Positions 40,455 through 48,736 are shown, counted from the first letter of the stretch. The stretch is DNA of 64,000 nt from Nocardiopsis changdeensis (GCF_018316655.1 NZ_CP074136.1:80774-144773); one strand, 5' to 3'. Notes: generated by a model not told the origin, from the sequence alone. Translations and numbers: made by a program.

Positions 40455-41006
40455 TTACTGCTGGGCCCACCGAAGCACGTCCTGCCGGCGTCGGCGCTCC
40501 AGGGCGGCCACCAGCTCGGGATGCTCACGGTCGAACGCCTCCAGGGCCTGGAGGGCGTCGGTGACGGCCTGTTCGTGGCGGCCGGAGTCCCCGCGGGGCG
40601 AGAGGTAGGGGTCCAGCTCTCCGGCGTCGTGTGCCCGGCCCGCCGCCTCGGTCGCGATGTCCTGCGCGGCCCGGAGCGCCTCCACCAGGTGGGCGCGGGC
40701 CTGTTCCAGGTTCGGCGGGACGGTGGACCGCACTGCCTTGAGTGCGGCCTCGATCTGGGCGGCCTCGGCTGCGGTGAACGCCGCCCGGCCGAGCGCGGCC
40801 GTCGCTCCTGCGGGAAGGTCTCGGGGGTGGGTGAGCGCCCAGCCCCGGCCCAGCTCCACCCCGTCCAGGGAGGCGATGAGGACCACGTCGTCCTGGCGAC
40901 CCAGGTCGGTGGGGCGCACAGTGTGCACCACCTCTACGCGGACGGTGCGCCCGTCCCTGGTCCGTTTGGTGAGCGCGGTCGTGACGTGCTGCTGCGGCGC
41001 TGCCAT
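40455..41006 (-). CDS. hypothetical protein with helical C-terminal half
   Basis: 183 residues, ATG 41006 with GGAAGGGC upstream. The N-terminal part has beta strands (GRTVRVEVVHTVRPTDLGRQ, DDVVLIASLDGVELGRGWAL), the remainder is a long helix (AAQIEAALKAVRSTVPPNLE, LVEALRAAQDIATEAAGRAH) ending in ALERRRRQDVLRWAQQ. A relic of that end lies at 38216-38290. A CCCCGC-type hairpin on the same strand is at 41195-41179, in the 478-bp leader region. No family recognised. Confidence 0.65.
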   Translation of the reverse strand: MAAPQQHVTTALTKRTRDGRTVRVEVVHTVRPTDLGRQDDVVLIASLDGVELGRGWALTHPRDLPAGATAALGRAAFTAAEAAQIEAALKAVRSTVPPNLEQARAHLVEALRAAQDIATEAAGRAHDAGELDPYLSPRGDSGRHEQAVTDALQALEAFDREHPELVAALERRRRQDVLRWAQQ

Positions 41007-41178
41007 GAGATGTGCCCTTCCGGCCGAGGAATCCGAACCGGGACGGCAGGCACACGGGCCCGCCGCCCCTGTGCAAGGAGCGGTTGTGATCCTCGGCCCC
41101 GGGCGGGGCCGCCACGACTCCCCCGGGCAGAGCCGGGGTGTCCTTCACCGGCGCCGGTGCGCCGGCGGTGCTGCGATA

Positions 41179-41195
41179 CCCCCGCGGAGGCGGGG
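41179..41195 (-). repeat. solo I-E repeat-like hairpin on minus strand
   Basis: Minus strand: CCCCGC-CTCC-GCGGGGGTATCGC. It resembles repeat R3 and the family II hairpins, but without the second hairpin at the usual distance. The gap 41007-41484 holds nothing else I can name apart from the promoter region of the next plus-strand gene. Confidence 0.35.
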
Positions 41196-41484
41196 AGGCC
41201 GCACAGGCTGATCGTTGTACGCGAGCGCGGAACACCATCGAGCGTTCCCCTGTGCGGCCTGTTCGTGAGTCTAGCCCGCCGGCGCCCACGGGCGGAGGCC
41301 ATCGGCGAACACGGGAGCAGCGGCCCGCCGGCGCCGTTCACGTCGCGTGTCCCCGGCCTGGTCTACCCTGGGCCCCTTCCACGGCCCACCCGAGACACCC
41401 CGGGCCGTCCACGTTGAAGTACCCGGTGAAGGCCCGCCCAGGCGGCGGGCCGCCTTTCGGCGTTGGACGAACAGGGACGGATCC

Positions 41485-41874
41485 ATGGACCACAGCGACC
41501 GCGACCGCACACTCATGGCCGAGCTGTACCGGCTCGGGTACACCAGCTACGAGATCGGCCGCGCCTTCGAGCGGGACCCCTCCACCGTGCGCTGGCACCT
41601 GCGTGAGCACGGAGTGGAGGTCCGCCGCCGCGGCTCACGCCCGCGCCCGGATGTGGACACCGCCGCCATCGTGCACCTGGTGGACGGGCTGGGGATGTCC
41701 TACGTGGTGACGGCACGCCTGGTCGGGCTCTCCCGCACCGCCACTCGGAACCGGTACCTGCGCCACCACTACGGCTACGGGTGGCGGGTGTCACCGCCGC
41801 ACCTGCGCGGCACCACCCCCAGCGGTCTGCCGGCCGGCGCCAGGGGAGGCCGCCCCGGACCCGGCCCGGAGTGA
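41485..41874 (+). CDS. small HTH DNA-binding protein
   Basis: 129 residues from ATG 41485 with AGGGACGG upstream. Two helix-turn-helix units are visible: LMAELYRLGYTSYEIGRAFE then RDPSTVRWHLREHGVEVRRR, which resembles the Hin-recombinase or resolvase HTH, and IVHLVDGLGMSYVVTARLVG then LSRTATRNRYLRHHYG. It has no catalytic domain, so it is probably a regulator. Its C-terminus is Gly/Pro-rich. It converges on the gene at 41915. Confidence 0.7.
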   Translation: MDHSDRDRTLMAELYRLGYTSYEIGRAFERDPSTVRWHLREHGVEVRRRGSRPRPDVDTAAIVHLVDGLGMSYVVTARLVGLSRTATRNRYLRHHYGYGWRVSPPHLRGTTPSGLPAGARGGRPGPGPE

Positions 41875-41877
41875 GGG

Positions 41878-41909
41878 CCGGGCCGCCCCGCGCACACGGG
41901 GCGGCCCGG
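41878..41909. terminator. bidirectional 13-bp hairpin
   Basis: CCGGGCCGCCCCG-CGCACA-CGGGGCGGCCCGG sits between convergent genes ending at 41874 (+) and 41915 (-). Confidence 0.65.
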
Positions 41910-41914
41910 AGGGG

Positions 41915-42136
41915 TCAGGCCACGTTCTGCGCGATGGCCCCCAAGATGATCATCAGGACCAGCAGCGCCCCGAGGAGAAAACCGAAGTCGCCGGAGGAAC
42001 CGCCCCGGCCCCGGGAGCCGCCGCCCCGGGACGGAGGGCCGCCGGCGCCGGGACGGGAACGGTAGTGGCCGCGCACGTAGGTGCCGTCCTTGCGCTGGTA
42101 GCCGCGGACGCGCTTGCGGGGGGTGTAGTCGGACAT
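41915..42136 (-). CDS. small membrane protein with basic, Gly-rich N-terminus
   Basis: 73 residues from ATG 42136, which has AGGAGA 6 nt upstream. The N-terminal half is basic and Gly/Ser/Arg-rich (YRSRPGAGGPPSRGGGSRGR); one membrane helix closes the protein (FGFLLGALLVLMIILGAIA). The KDGTYVRGHYRS stretch resembles a short motif seen in several phage and plasmid small proteins. Function unknown. Confidence 0.65.
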   Translation of the reverse strand: MSDYTPRKRVRGYQRKDGTYVRGHYRSRPGAGGPPSRGGGSRGRGGSSGDFGFLLGALLVLMIILGAIAQNVA

Positions 42137-42227
42137 CACGGATCTCCTGGTTCTGTGCGAGTGACATGCCGCGGCGGGGCCGGCCCATTCCAGGGCAGGC
42201 CCCGCCGTCGTTGGGGAACAGCGGAGG

Positions 42228-42500
42228 TCAGGGAGCGCTGCGGCGCGTCAGCGCCTTGATCAGCTCCATGCGGTGCGCGGACTGGGAGGGCCAGCAGGCG
42301 CGCAGCACCGCCAGCGCGAGGACGAAGACCAGGGCCAGCAGGGCCACGAGCAGCAGGAGGGCCCACGCCCAGGCGGGCAGGGGCGGGATCGTGTCGGCCA
42401 GGGCTTGGGCGATGGCGGCGAGGGCGCTCAGTCCCCCGGCGCCGAAGAGCAGGGCGATCAGCCCTCGGGCCCGGCGGCGGACGGTGGAGGGTGCGGACAC
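42228..42500 (-). CDS. small two-helix membrane protein
   Basis: 90 residues; GTG 42500 with GAGAGGA upstream. Hydrophobic segments at about 13-35 (GLIALLFGAGGLSALAAIAQ) and 43-68 (AWALLLLVALLALVFVLALA), followed by a basic tail (MELIKALTRRSAP). No known family. It precedes the 73-residue membrane protein on the same strand. Confidence 0.6.
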   Translation of the reverse strand: MSAPSTVRRRARGLIALLFGAGGLSALAAIAQALADTIPPLPAWAWALLLLVALLALVFVLALAVLRACWPSQSAHRMELIKALTRRSAP

Positions 42501-43112
42501 GTCGACAGGTTCCTCTCGGACAGGCAGGCGGAATCGGACATGGGTGACAGGGGCGCGGCGCGGTGGGCCGTCCCCGGGGTGGATACGCCGACGGCCGATC
42601 GCTGCGGATCGGCCGTCGTTCGGTTATGGGTGCGCGTGTTCGTCGGGCCGCCGGTGGGCGGTCGGTGCAGGTCTCCCGGTCGCTGGTCGGTCGGGGGGTC
42701 GGGTACGCGGACGGCCCCGACGCGAGGTCGGGGCCGTCCGGCCGCCGGGTCGAGTGCAACGCTCTGACCAGGCAAAACAAGATCAAGATGTGTTTAGGCA
42801 AAGCTCCGCTAAGGGCAAGTCAAGAGTAGCTTTGTCGCGTTACCCCTGTCCAGTGGGATGAGCAATCCCAAGGCTCATCGCTGTGTGGCTTAAATCACAT
42901 AAAAATGGTTGTGCGGGAACCATGCGCGGCGCGAGGGGCTTCCTCGGCCCGGGCGGGGTTCCGGCGCCTGCCTCCCGCGCCGCCCGCACATCCGGTCGGC
43001 GCCGGGTTCCCGGCCGGAACAGGGGGTCCCGGGGGCGTGAGCCCCCGGGTACCACCAGTCCCCGGCGATGTGTGTCCCCTAGTTATTGGTCCCGGGGTAC
43101 CGGAGTGCTCGC
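42501..43112. other. 612-bp non-coding region with hairpins and an AT-rich patch
   Basis: No supported gene. It contains ACGGCCGATC...GATCGGCCGT (near 42590), GGACGGCCCCGAC...GTCGGGGCCGTCC (near 42710) and, at about 42770-42910, a clearly AT-richer stretch with the inverted repeat GATGAGC...GCTCATC (42858-42880) and a TTAAATCACATAAAAAT run. Such a patch could be a promoter cluster, a replication or transfer site, or imported DNA. Confidence 0.5.
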
Positions 43113-43928
43113 CTAGAGGCGCGCGTCCGCGACGGCCTCCGCCACCGCGACCGGTGCCGGCGCCTGCCCGGTCTCGATGTCGTGCGCCGCCAGGGCCAGG
43201 TCCGGGCGGTCCCACACCAGCACGGCCACGCCCTGGTTGCGGTGCGGCCGGAGGGCCCAGGCGGGGGTGGTCTTCACCAGCAGCCGCGCCAGCTCGGCCG
43301 GGGCGCCGGTCCACCACTGCCGGATGCTCCCACCGCCGGAGATGCGCACGTACCGGGCGCCACCCAGGGTGAACCCGCCCAGCAGCCCGTGGTCGTCACC
43401 ACCGCGCTCGGAGCGGCAAGCCTGGTGCCAGGTGTAGGCCCGCCACGGCTCGGGCACGGCCGTGGCGGTGTCCAACCCCTGGTCCCATGCGGCTTCCTGC
43501 GCCTGCGCCAGCTCGGCCAAGGCGACGGCGGCCGCGGGGGCGAAGCCGGTGACCAGGGGCCGGCGGGGTTCGGCGTCGTGGAGGTCCGGCGGCTCCAGCC
43601 AGGTCACGCCCTCGCGGATCGTGGCCGCCAGCGGGGCGAGCACCCCGGTCAGCCACGCCTCCACCGCGGCGGCCGGAGCGGGCGGCAGGGTCAGCCGGAA
43701 GTCCTGCAAGAGCGGTTTTCCCGCAGCGGGCGGCTGCGGAAGCGGGTCGGGGCGCAACCGCCCCTCGTCGCCGGCCGACAGGTGTTCGGGCAGCGCCAGG
43801 CGCGCGGTGATGCGCTCCCGGGCCAGATCCACCCGGACGATGTGCCCCAGCTCGGGCGGATCGGCCAGCCGGGTCGGGCTGTCGGCGAAGGCGTAGGGCA
43901 CCAAGGCGGTGTCAAGGGTGAAGGACAC
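43113..43928 (-). CDS. hypothetical protein
   Basis: 271 residues from GTG 43928 with CGGAG upstream; the frame stays open to 44105 through a hairpin-rich leader. Features: GHIVRVDLARERITARLALP near the start, a helical middle (PAAAVEAWLTGVLAPLAATI, AVALAELAQAQEAAWDQGLD), then GGFTLGGARYVRISGGGSIR and GVAVLVWDRPDLALAAHDIE. No known family. Three tandem hairpins lie in its leader. Confidence 0.65.
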   Translation of the reverse strand: MSFTLDTALVPYAFADSPTRLADPPELGHIVRVDLARERITARLALPEHLSAGDEGRLRPDPLPQPPAAGKPLLQDFRLTLPPAPAAAVEAWLTGVLAPLAATIREGVTWLEPPDLHDAEPRRPLVTGFAPAAAVALAELAQAQEAAWDQGLDTATAVPEPWRAYTWHQACRSERGGDDHGLLGGFTLGGARYVRISGGGSIRQWWTGAPAELARLLVKTTPAWALRPHRNQGVAVLVWDRPDLALAAHDIETGQAPAPVAVAEAVADARL

Positions 43929-43991
43929 GGGTGTCTCCGTTCGAGGGCGTGCGGAACCGGGCCCCGCCCGGGCGCGGGCGGAGCGGGGAGC

Positions 43992-44046
43992 CCCTCGAAG
44001 GGACGATGAGCACCCTTGTGGGTGCGGCCGCACCTCGAAGGTGCGG
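43992..44046 (-). promoter_or_regulatory. three tandem hairpins in the leader of the 271-residue gene
   Basis: On the minus strand: CCGCACCT-TCG-AGGTGCGG (44046-44028), GCACCC-ACAA-GGGTGC (44025-44010) and CCCT-TCG-AGGG (44002-43992). The first and third share a CCTTCGAGG core. They end 64 nt before the start codon. Confidence 0.5.
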
Positions 44047-44150
44047 TGTGTTTCACCGTAGCGGGGCCCGCGGACATCCGGGCGGGCACGGAGATGATCC
44101 GCCATGAGCGGAGACGGGGCCGGGTGGGCCGTCGACCGGGGAATGTCCGG

Positions 44151-44561
44151 TCAACGGCGTGCACACCCGGTCGCCTGGACGAGCACGAGGCCCGGCCACA
44201 CCGGGAACCCCAGGGTGGCGCCCACGATGGCGCCGGTCACGACGTCGTACACCGTTCCCTGCCCCCACGCTGTGGCCAGGGCGGGCGCCAGGGGGCAGGA
44301 CACCAGCAGCGCCCACATCGCCACCGGCCCGTTGATGGCGCTGTGCGGAAGCACCCGCTGGTCGGCGAGCGCTCCGTAGGCGATCACCAGGCAGGCCGCC
44401 GCGGCCAGGAACACGCCCGCCGGTGCCGGGACTTTGAGCGGCATGGTGTACACGCTGAACCCCGCGCAGGCCAGGGCGATCAGCCACGACCACAACGGGA
44501 GCGGCCGCGCGTCGGCGTGGGCCGCATCAGGTACTGGGGGGACGGGGGGCGTCGGTGTCAC
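44151..44561 (-). CDS. membrane protein with several helices
   Basis: 136 residues; GTG 44561 overlaps the stop of the preceding small gene (GTGA). After a Pro-rich N-terminus there are about four hydrophobic segments: LWSWLIALACAGFSVYTMPL, AGVFLAAAACLVIAYGAL, AINGPVAMWALLVSCPLAPA and YDVVTGAIVGATLGFPVWPG. No recognised family. It forms a two-gene membrane operon with the gene at 44558-44767. Confidence 0.6.
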   Translation of the reverse strand: MTPTPPVPPVPDAAHADARPLPLWSWLIALACAGFSVYTMPLKVPAPAGVFLAAAACLVIAYGALADQRVLPHSAINGPVAMWALLVSCPLAPALATAWGQGTVYDVVTGAIVGATLGFPVWPGLVLVQATGCARR

Positions 44562-44767
44562 GGGCGCCGCTCCCGCCACCGCCGGAGGTGGTATCCGACC
44601 TGCTGGGCCACCATCAGCGCCAGTCCTGTCGCCATCAGGAGCAGGCTGCCGGTGCCGGGCCCGGTGGAGAGGGCCAGCCAGACGCCCGCCGCCCACGCCA
44701 GGGCCGCGCCGAGCAGGACCGTCCGGTCCACGTGAGTCAGCAGCGACTCGGTTCTGTAATTGAGCAT
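44558..44767 (-). CDS. small two-helix membrane protein
   Basis: 69 residues from ATG 44767. Membrane helices at about 16-34 (VLLGAALAWAAGVWLAL) and 40-57 (SLLLMATGLALMVAQQVGY), basic tail HLRRWRERRP. The -10-like TACAGT (44777-44782 region on the minus strand) lies only about 10 nt before the ATG, so the message may be leaderless. Coupled to the downstream membrane protein gene. Confidence 0.6.
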   Translation of the reverse strand: MLNYRTESLLTHVDRTVLLGAALAWAAGVWLALSTGPGTGSLLLMATGLALMVAQQVGYHLRRWRERRP

Positions 44768-45067
44768 GCGCGTACTGTAGCGATCCTGGTGGGAGTGCGC
44801 TCCGGCTTCGACGCATTCGCCTCTGCTTGATGATCTCGCACCGAACATGCGGCGCCGCCCCGGTTGCCGCAGGCCCTCGTCGCCGCGCCGGCAGGCCACA
44901 TCGGGGTGGAGGCGGCCGCGGCGCGGCGGGCCGGAGGGTCCGGGGAAACGTCGGCGCCCCCGTCTACGGTGGTGGTTCAACGGCGCCCGCCGCCGTCCAC
45001 GTTGATCCACCCGCCCGCCGGACCGCGTCCGGTCGGGCTCTCCTGCGATCGGTGAGGACGGCACCCG
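44768..45067. other. 300-bp divergent intergenic region
   Basis: It holds the promoter region of the minus-strand membrane operon and of the plus-strand gene at 45068. No repeat family member or further gene is seen. Confidence 0.5.
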
Positions 45068-45655
45068 ATGGACACCGAGGACCTGGAGCAGGTGCGCCGG
45101 CACCTGCCCGCACACGTGCACCTGACCCGCCACAGCGCCACCCTGACCGGTTCCCGCCGGGAGGTGGACGTGCTGGTGCTGTGGACCGACCATCCTTATG
45201 AGCGGTGCCCGCGCTGCCGCGAACCCCTGCCGCGGACCGCCCCCTGCCCGCTGTACCTCCACGCGGAGGCCGCTGGCGTGGAGGCCGCGGTGGAGGCCGT
45301 GAACCGCGAGCACGAGGCGTGCGGCCGGTGGCTGGATGTCGCCTACGCCCACCTGGACACCGATCGCGCCGACGCCGCCGACGTCGCCGAGCTGGCCCGC
45401 GACCTGGCCGCCCGGTGGCAGTCCCAGGTCGGGCACTGGCGCCGGGTACGCCGCGGGGAGCTGCGCGAGCTGCTCCAGGACCTGGACACCGCACCCGAGG
45501 AGGGCGAGACCCTCCAGGAGGCCCGCGACCGGATCAGCGCGGGTGCCCAGATGGACCCGGGCCCGTACTGGGATGCCGACCGCGGCTGCTGGGCGGCGTG
45601 GGACTACGACCCCGGTGACGACGAGCAGATCCTCATCGAGCACGCCCCTTCCTGA
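45068..45655 (+). CDS. hypothetical protein with CxxC motif
   Basis: 195 residues from ATG 45068 with GTGAGGA upstream. N-terminal part: EQVRRHLPAHVHLTRHSATL, VDVLVLWTDHPYERCPRCRE with a third Cys in PRTAPCPLYLH, probably a zinc site. The rest is helical (DVAELARDLAARWQSQVGHW, LRELLQDLDTAPEEGETLQE) and ends acidic with Trp (DRGCWAAWDYDPGDDEQILI). No recognised family. Confidence 0.65.
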   Translation: MDTEDLEQVRRHLPAHVHLTRHSATLTGSRREVDVLVLWTDHPYERCPRCREPLPRTAPCPLYLHAEAAGVEAAVEAVNREHEACGRWLDVAYAHLDTDRADAADVAELARDLAARWQSQVGHWRRVRRGELRELLQDLDTAPEEGETLQEARDRISAGAQMDPGPYWDADRGCWAAWDYDPGDDEQILIEHAPS

Positions 45656-45723
45656 GGGCGACCGGTTGCGGGCGGGTGACCCCTGTCACCAGGGGTTTCC
45701 GGCGGGCACGGGAACCCCGCGCG

Positions 45724-45794
45724 GTGAAATCCTGGTAATATAGTGACTGTTGATGCGGAGAATTGGCCTTCTCGCGTCGACAGCGATACGACCG
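45724..45794 (+). promoter_or_regulatory. family I promoter and structured leader, copy 4
   Basis: GTGAAATCCTGG plus TAATATAGTG; hairpin GTTGATGC, GGAGAA, loop TTGGCC, TTCTC, GCGTCGAC (45749-45781), where two T-G pairs replace Watson-Crick pairs of the other copies; then GATACGACCG (45785-45794) and 20 nt to the GTG. Confidence 0.75.
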
Positions 45795-45814
45795 ATCCCG
45801 ACACCAGGAGAACC

Positions 45815-46582
45815 GTGTACGACGACGTTCCCCGCGAGGCCATCGACCTGATGGCCTTGAACCGGCTCGAATCCATCCCATGGCGCGCACCCCGATTGGA
45901 GGGGCTCCGCTCGGCGGTCGCGGTGGTCATCGACGCCGCCGCCCGCCACCAGGGCACCAGCCGCGCCGACGCCCTCGCCCGGATGTGGCCCCGGGCGCTG
46001 GAATACGCCTCCCGCTGGCCCACCCCCGCCGAGGGCGACCGGCGGCGGCTCGCGGAGTTCATGGACTGCTACGTCGACCGCCGCCCGCAGGACCACCGCC
46101 GGGTGAGGGTCCTGGTGCGCGACCTCGCCCGCCCCCGGACCGGGACGCGACCGGCCCGCGCCCCTCAGGCGCTGGTGCGCCTGCTGGCCGGGGCCCTTCC
46201 GTGGCTGCCGCTCCTGCGCGATGCGCGCGAGGTGGCGGACATGGCCGACCTGACCGTCCTGCCCGTCGGGCTGCTGCTGATGGACGCGCTCGCCGAGCGC
46301 GGGCTGGACAGCACCATCCACGACGACGGCGGGCGCGCCGTCGAGCACGTCAGCGTGGACACCGAGTCGTGCTCCGGTGTGTACACCCACATCGGCGTGT
46401 GCACCCAGGACGAGAACGTCAGCCGCACCCCGGCCGCGAGCGTGAACGTCATCGTGGAGTACCTCGACGCGGACGGCGATGACGAGCAGATGGAGTACGG
46501 GGCCTCCCCCGTGACCCTGCGGCACATCGACGTCGTGGCCGACGCGGTCGCCGACCTGGCTCGCACGCCCAGCGCCTCCTGA
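45815..46582 (+). CDS. hypothetical protein
   Basis: 255 residues; GTG 45815 with AGGAG upstream. The N-terminal 160 residues are helical and Arg-rich (GLRSAVAVVIDAAARHQGTS, RRVRVLVRDLARPRTGTRPA), the middle holds a hydrophobic stretch (VRLLAGALPWLPLLRDAREV), and a beta-rich end follows (VSVDTESCSGVYTHIGVCTQ, ASVNVIVEYLDADGDDEQME). No known family. It is expressed from family I leader copy 4, so it is a member of the same regulon as the ArdC-N-like gene. Confidence 0.7.
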   Translation: MYDDVPREAIDLMALNRLESIPWRAPRLEGLRSAVAVVIDAAARHQGTSRADALARMWPRALEYASRWPTPAEGDRRRLAEFMDCYVDRRPQDHRRVRVLVRDLARPRTGTRPARAPQALVRLLAGALPWLPLLRDAREVADMADLTVLPVGLLLMDALAERGLDSTIHDDGGRAVEHVSVDTESCSGVYTHIGVCTQDENVSRTPAASVNVIVEYLDADGDDEQMEYGASPVTLRHIDVVADAVADLARTPSAS

Positions 46583-46589
46583 CACCCCA

Positions 46590-46617
46590 GGGGGCCGCCC
46601 GGCGAAGGGCGGCCCCC
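46590..46617 (+). terminator. 11-bp hairpin
   Basis: GGGGGCCGCCC-GGCGAA-GGGCGGCCCCC lies 7 nt after the stop and just ahead of the next ribosome site, so it may act as terminator or attenuator. Confidence 0.5.
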
Positions 46618-46637
46618 GCTACCGAGAAAGGGCGCCC

Positions 46638-47357
46638 ATGGAGCGCTCCACCCGCGCACGGGGCCACTTCGGATTGGCGGACCTGGCCGACCGCATCGGC
46701 CCCGACGGCCGCCTGCCCGACGACATCGACACCTCGGACCTGGTGCACCAGGTCCTGGCCCGACGCACCCCCGCCGGGGTCTACCTCACCCAGGGAGCAC
46801 GCACGGACCTGCCCCCGGCGCACCCCGCCCGCCGCAGCGCCCACACCCTGGCGTGGGACTGGGGCAGAGACCCCTACCCCCCGGCCCCGGCCTCCGCGCC
46901 CACACCCCAGGACCTGCGCACCTGGCCGCACTACTGGACCACCGGGCCCGGCCGGGCCGTGGCCGCACGGGGTGCGTGCGCCCATCCGGGAACCCGCCGC
47001 CCCCGCCTGTGCCCGGTGTGCGAGGAGGCCGCCCACACCCGTGGCGAGGACCCCGGCGACACCACCACCGGCAGCCTGATCCTCGCCGCGCTCACCGCGC
47101 ACGGTGTGCGCGCCCGGCCCTCCACCGAGGGCGATTGCGTCATGGTGGACCTCGGCGCGGTACGGGTCGAGATCACCGACGCGTTCGGCCCGCGATACGA
47201 CTACCCGCCGGGTCGGCACCGTGGATTCTGTGCCCAGGTCGTGCACCAGGACGAGCCGTACCGCAACTACCTGGTCTACGCCTCCGCCGACCGCGACGCC
47301 GTGCGCGACGCCGACCAGCTGGCCCGCACCGTGGCCAGGGTGAGCGCCAGCCGCTGA
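46638..47357 (+). CDS. hypothetical protein with Cys/His cluster
   Basis: 239 residues, ATG 46638 after GAAAGGGCG. A central cluster GACAHPGTRRPRLCPVCEEA suggests a zinc-binding knuckle. The N-terminal part includes DLADRIGPDGRLPDDIDTSD and AHTLAWDWGRDPYPPAPASA; the C-terminal part is a compact alpha/beta domain (GDCVMVDLGAVRVEITDAFG, VVHQDEPYRNYLVYASADRD). No known family. The gap to the next gene (47358-47578) holds nothing recognisable except the promoter of that gene. Confidence 0.65.
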   Translation: MERSTRARGHFGLADLADRIGPDGRLPDDIDTSDLVHQVLARRTPAGVYLTQGARTDLPPAHPARRSAHTLAWDWGRDPYPPAPASAPTPQDLRTWPHYWTTGPGRAVAARGACAHPGTRRPRLCPVCEEAAHTRGEDPGDTTTGSLILAALTAHGVRARPSTEGDCVMVDLGAVRVEITDAFGPRYDYPPGRHRGFCAQVVHQDEPYRNYLVYASADRDAVRDADQLARTVARVSASR

Positions 47358-47565
47358 CCGGCACACCGTGGCGCTCCAGGACCGGCCAGGGTGTCGGCGG
47401 CCGTGGGGGTGAGCCCGGCGGCCTGTGACTGGCGGGACGGTGCCTGTGGAGACCGTGGGAACGGTGCTGGACCCGCCGGAGGTGGCCGCCGGGTTGTGCC
47501 TCGGGTGTGGGGCCCAACTTCCTGCCGGAGGGGCTGAAACCCCTGCTGTGCAGGGCTTTCCCGCC

Positions 47566-47571
47566 TAGAAT
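47566..47571 (+). promoter_or_regulatory. -10 element of a leaderless RNase H-like gene
   Basis: TAGAAT ends 7 bp before the ATG at 47579. Transcription would start at or next to the start codon, giving a leaderless mRNA, which is common in actinomycetes. Confidence 0.5.
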
Positions 47572-47578
47572 AGACCTC

Positions 47579-48736
47579 ATGGACCCCCAGAACCCGAACC
47601 CGCTCCCGGTCGGGGTTGCAGCTGTTGCGGCCCCTGCCGGGTGGGAATGGATCATCGCCACCGAGGGCACCGAACTCCGCGGCACCTTCGATGGCCCCCA
47701 GGCCCACCTCGCCGACGACCTTCGTGTCCGTTTCGTGGAGTTCAGCGGGGGGCGGGACGTAGTGCCGGCGTTCGTGGGCTTCGACGCGAACACCACCCCT
47801 GAAGTGGCGCAACGCGAGCACCAGGCGCATAGGGACGCTGGCCCCGAGGTGGTGAGGAACAGTGTCCGGATCGCGCGTCAGGCCCAGGTCCGCCTTCACT
47901 TCGAGCACCCTCACCGCGTTCCCAAGCACTCCGACCGGCCGCAGACACCGCCGTTCGCGTTCGACCCGGGCCGGATCGGGCAGATCGCTTGTGACGCTTC
48001 GGTGTCTACCGGAACCGGTCAAGGGGCATGGGCGGTGACATCCGACGCCGGGTGGTACCAGTGCGGCCTCATCGAAGCGGACCCGGGCTATCTGCCGTCG
48101 AACACCGCGGAGTTGATCGCCTTGTACCGGGCGGTGTCTTTTGCCCGTTGCGTTCCTGGTGAGGTCCAGGTGTTCAACGACAACCAGCAGGCCGTCAAGA
48201 TGGTGCACCTGCTAGAGGGCGGGGCGACCCAGCAAGAGGTGTACGCGCGCTGGCCGGCGCTTTTGCAGCCCCCGGTCGCCGGGCTGTTCGACCTGTTCAG
48301 GCACCACCGCTCCCCGTATGTGATGAACGTGGTGTGGTGGCCTCGCAACATCACCCCGGCCATGGAGTGGGCGGACCGTCTTGCGGTGGCGACGAGCAGG
48401 GGGGAGATGGCGCCGACCGCTCCGACGATGAACTTGCGGGGTGCCCGGCCGCCGTTCCGCATGGACCTGCCCCGGCTGGTGTTGGAGTTCATCGACTACG
48501 CGGAAACGGCCGGGTGGGAGGTCATCGGTGCCGGCATCAGCCCGGCAGGCCCTGGTTCTCCGCTTTCACGGACGGTGAAGGTCCGGAGAGGCGGTGTGCA
48601 GATCGTCGGGAAGTGGGAGAGGCGGCGAAAGCAGTGGGAGCCGTGTGTGGTGCAGCGGTACAGCGGGGGGCGGTCCGAGTCGGTGGGGTGGGATGAGGCG
48701 TTCGCTGAACTTGCCCAAGGTGGGCTTCGAGCGTGA
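47579..48736 (+). CDS. RNase H-like fold protein
   Basis: 385 residues. The centre (about 135-290) shows an RNase HI pattern: IACDASVSTGTGQGAWAVTS (first Asp), PSNTAELIALYRAVSFA (Glu), VQVFNDNQQAVKMVH (Asp) and VVWWPRNITPAMEWADRLAV (final Asp). RNase H cuts RNA in RNA-DNA hybrids; other users of the fold act on DNA. Flanks of 130 and 95 residues are unknown. Codon use is less GC-biased than in the neighbours, and the gene has no ribosome site, consistent with a leaderless message and possible separate origin. Confidence 0.75.
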   Translation: MDPQNPNPLPVGVAAVAAPAGWEWIIATEGTELRGTFDGPQAHLADDLRVRFVEFSGGRDVVPAFVGFDANTTPEVAQREHQAHRDAGPEVVRNSVRIARQAQVRLHFEHPHRVPKHSDRPQTPPFAFDPGRIGQIACDASVSTGTGQGAWAVTSDAGWYQCGLIEADPGYLPSNTAELIALYRAVSFARCVPGEVQVFNDNQQAVKMVHLLEGGATQQEVYARWPALLQPPVAGLFDLFRHHRSPYVMNVVWWPRNITPAMEWADRLAVATSRGEMAPTAPTMNLRGARPPFRMDLPRLVLEFIDYAETAGWEVIGAGISPAGPGSPLSRTVKVRRGGVQIVGKWERRRKQWEPCVVQRYSGGRSESVGWDEAFAELAQGGLRA

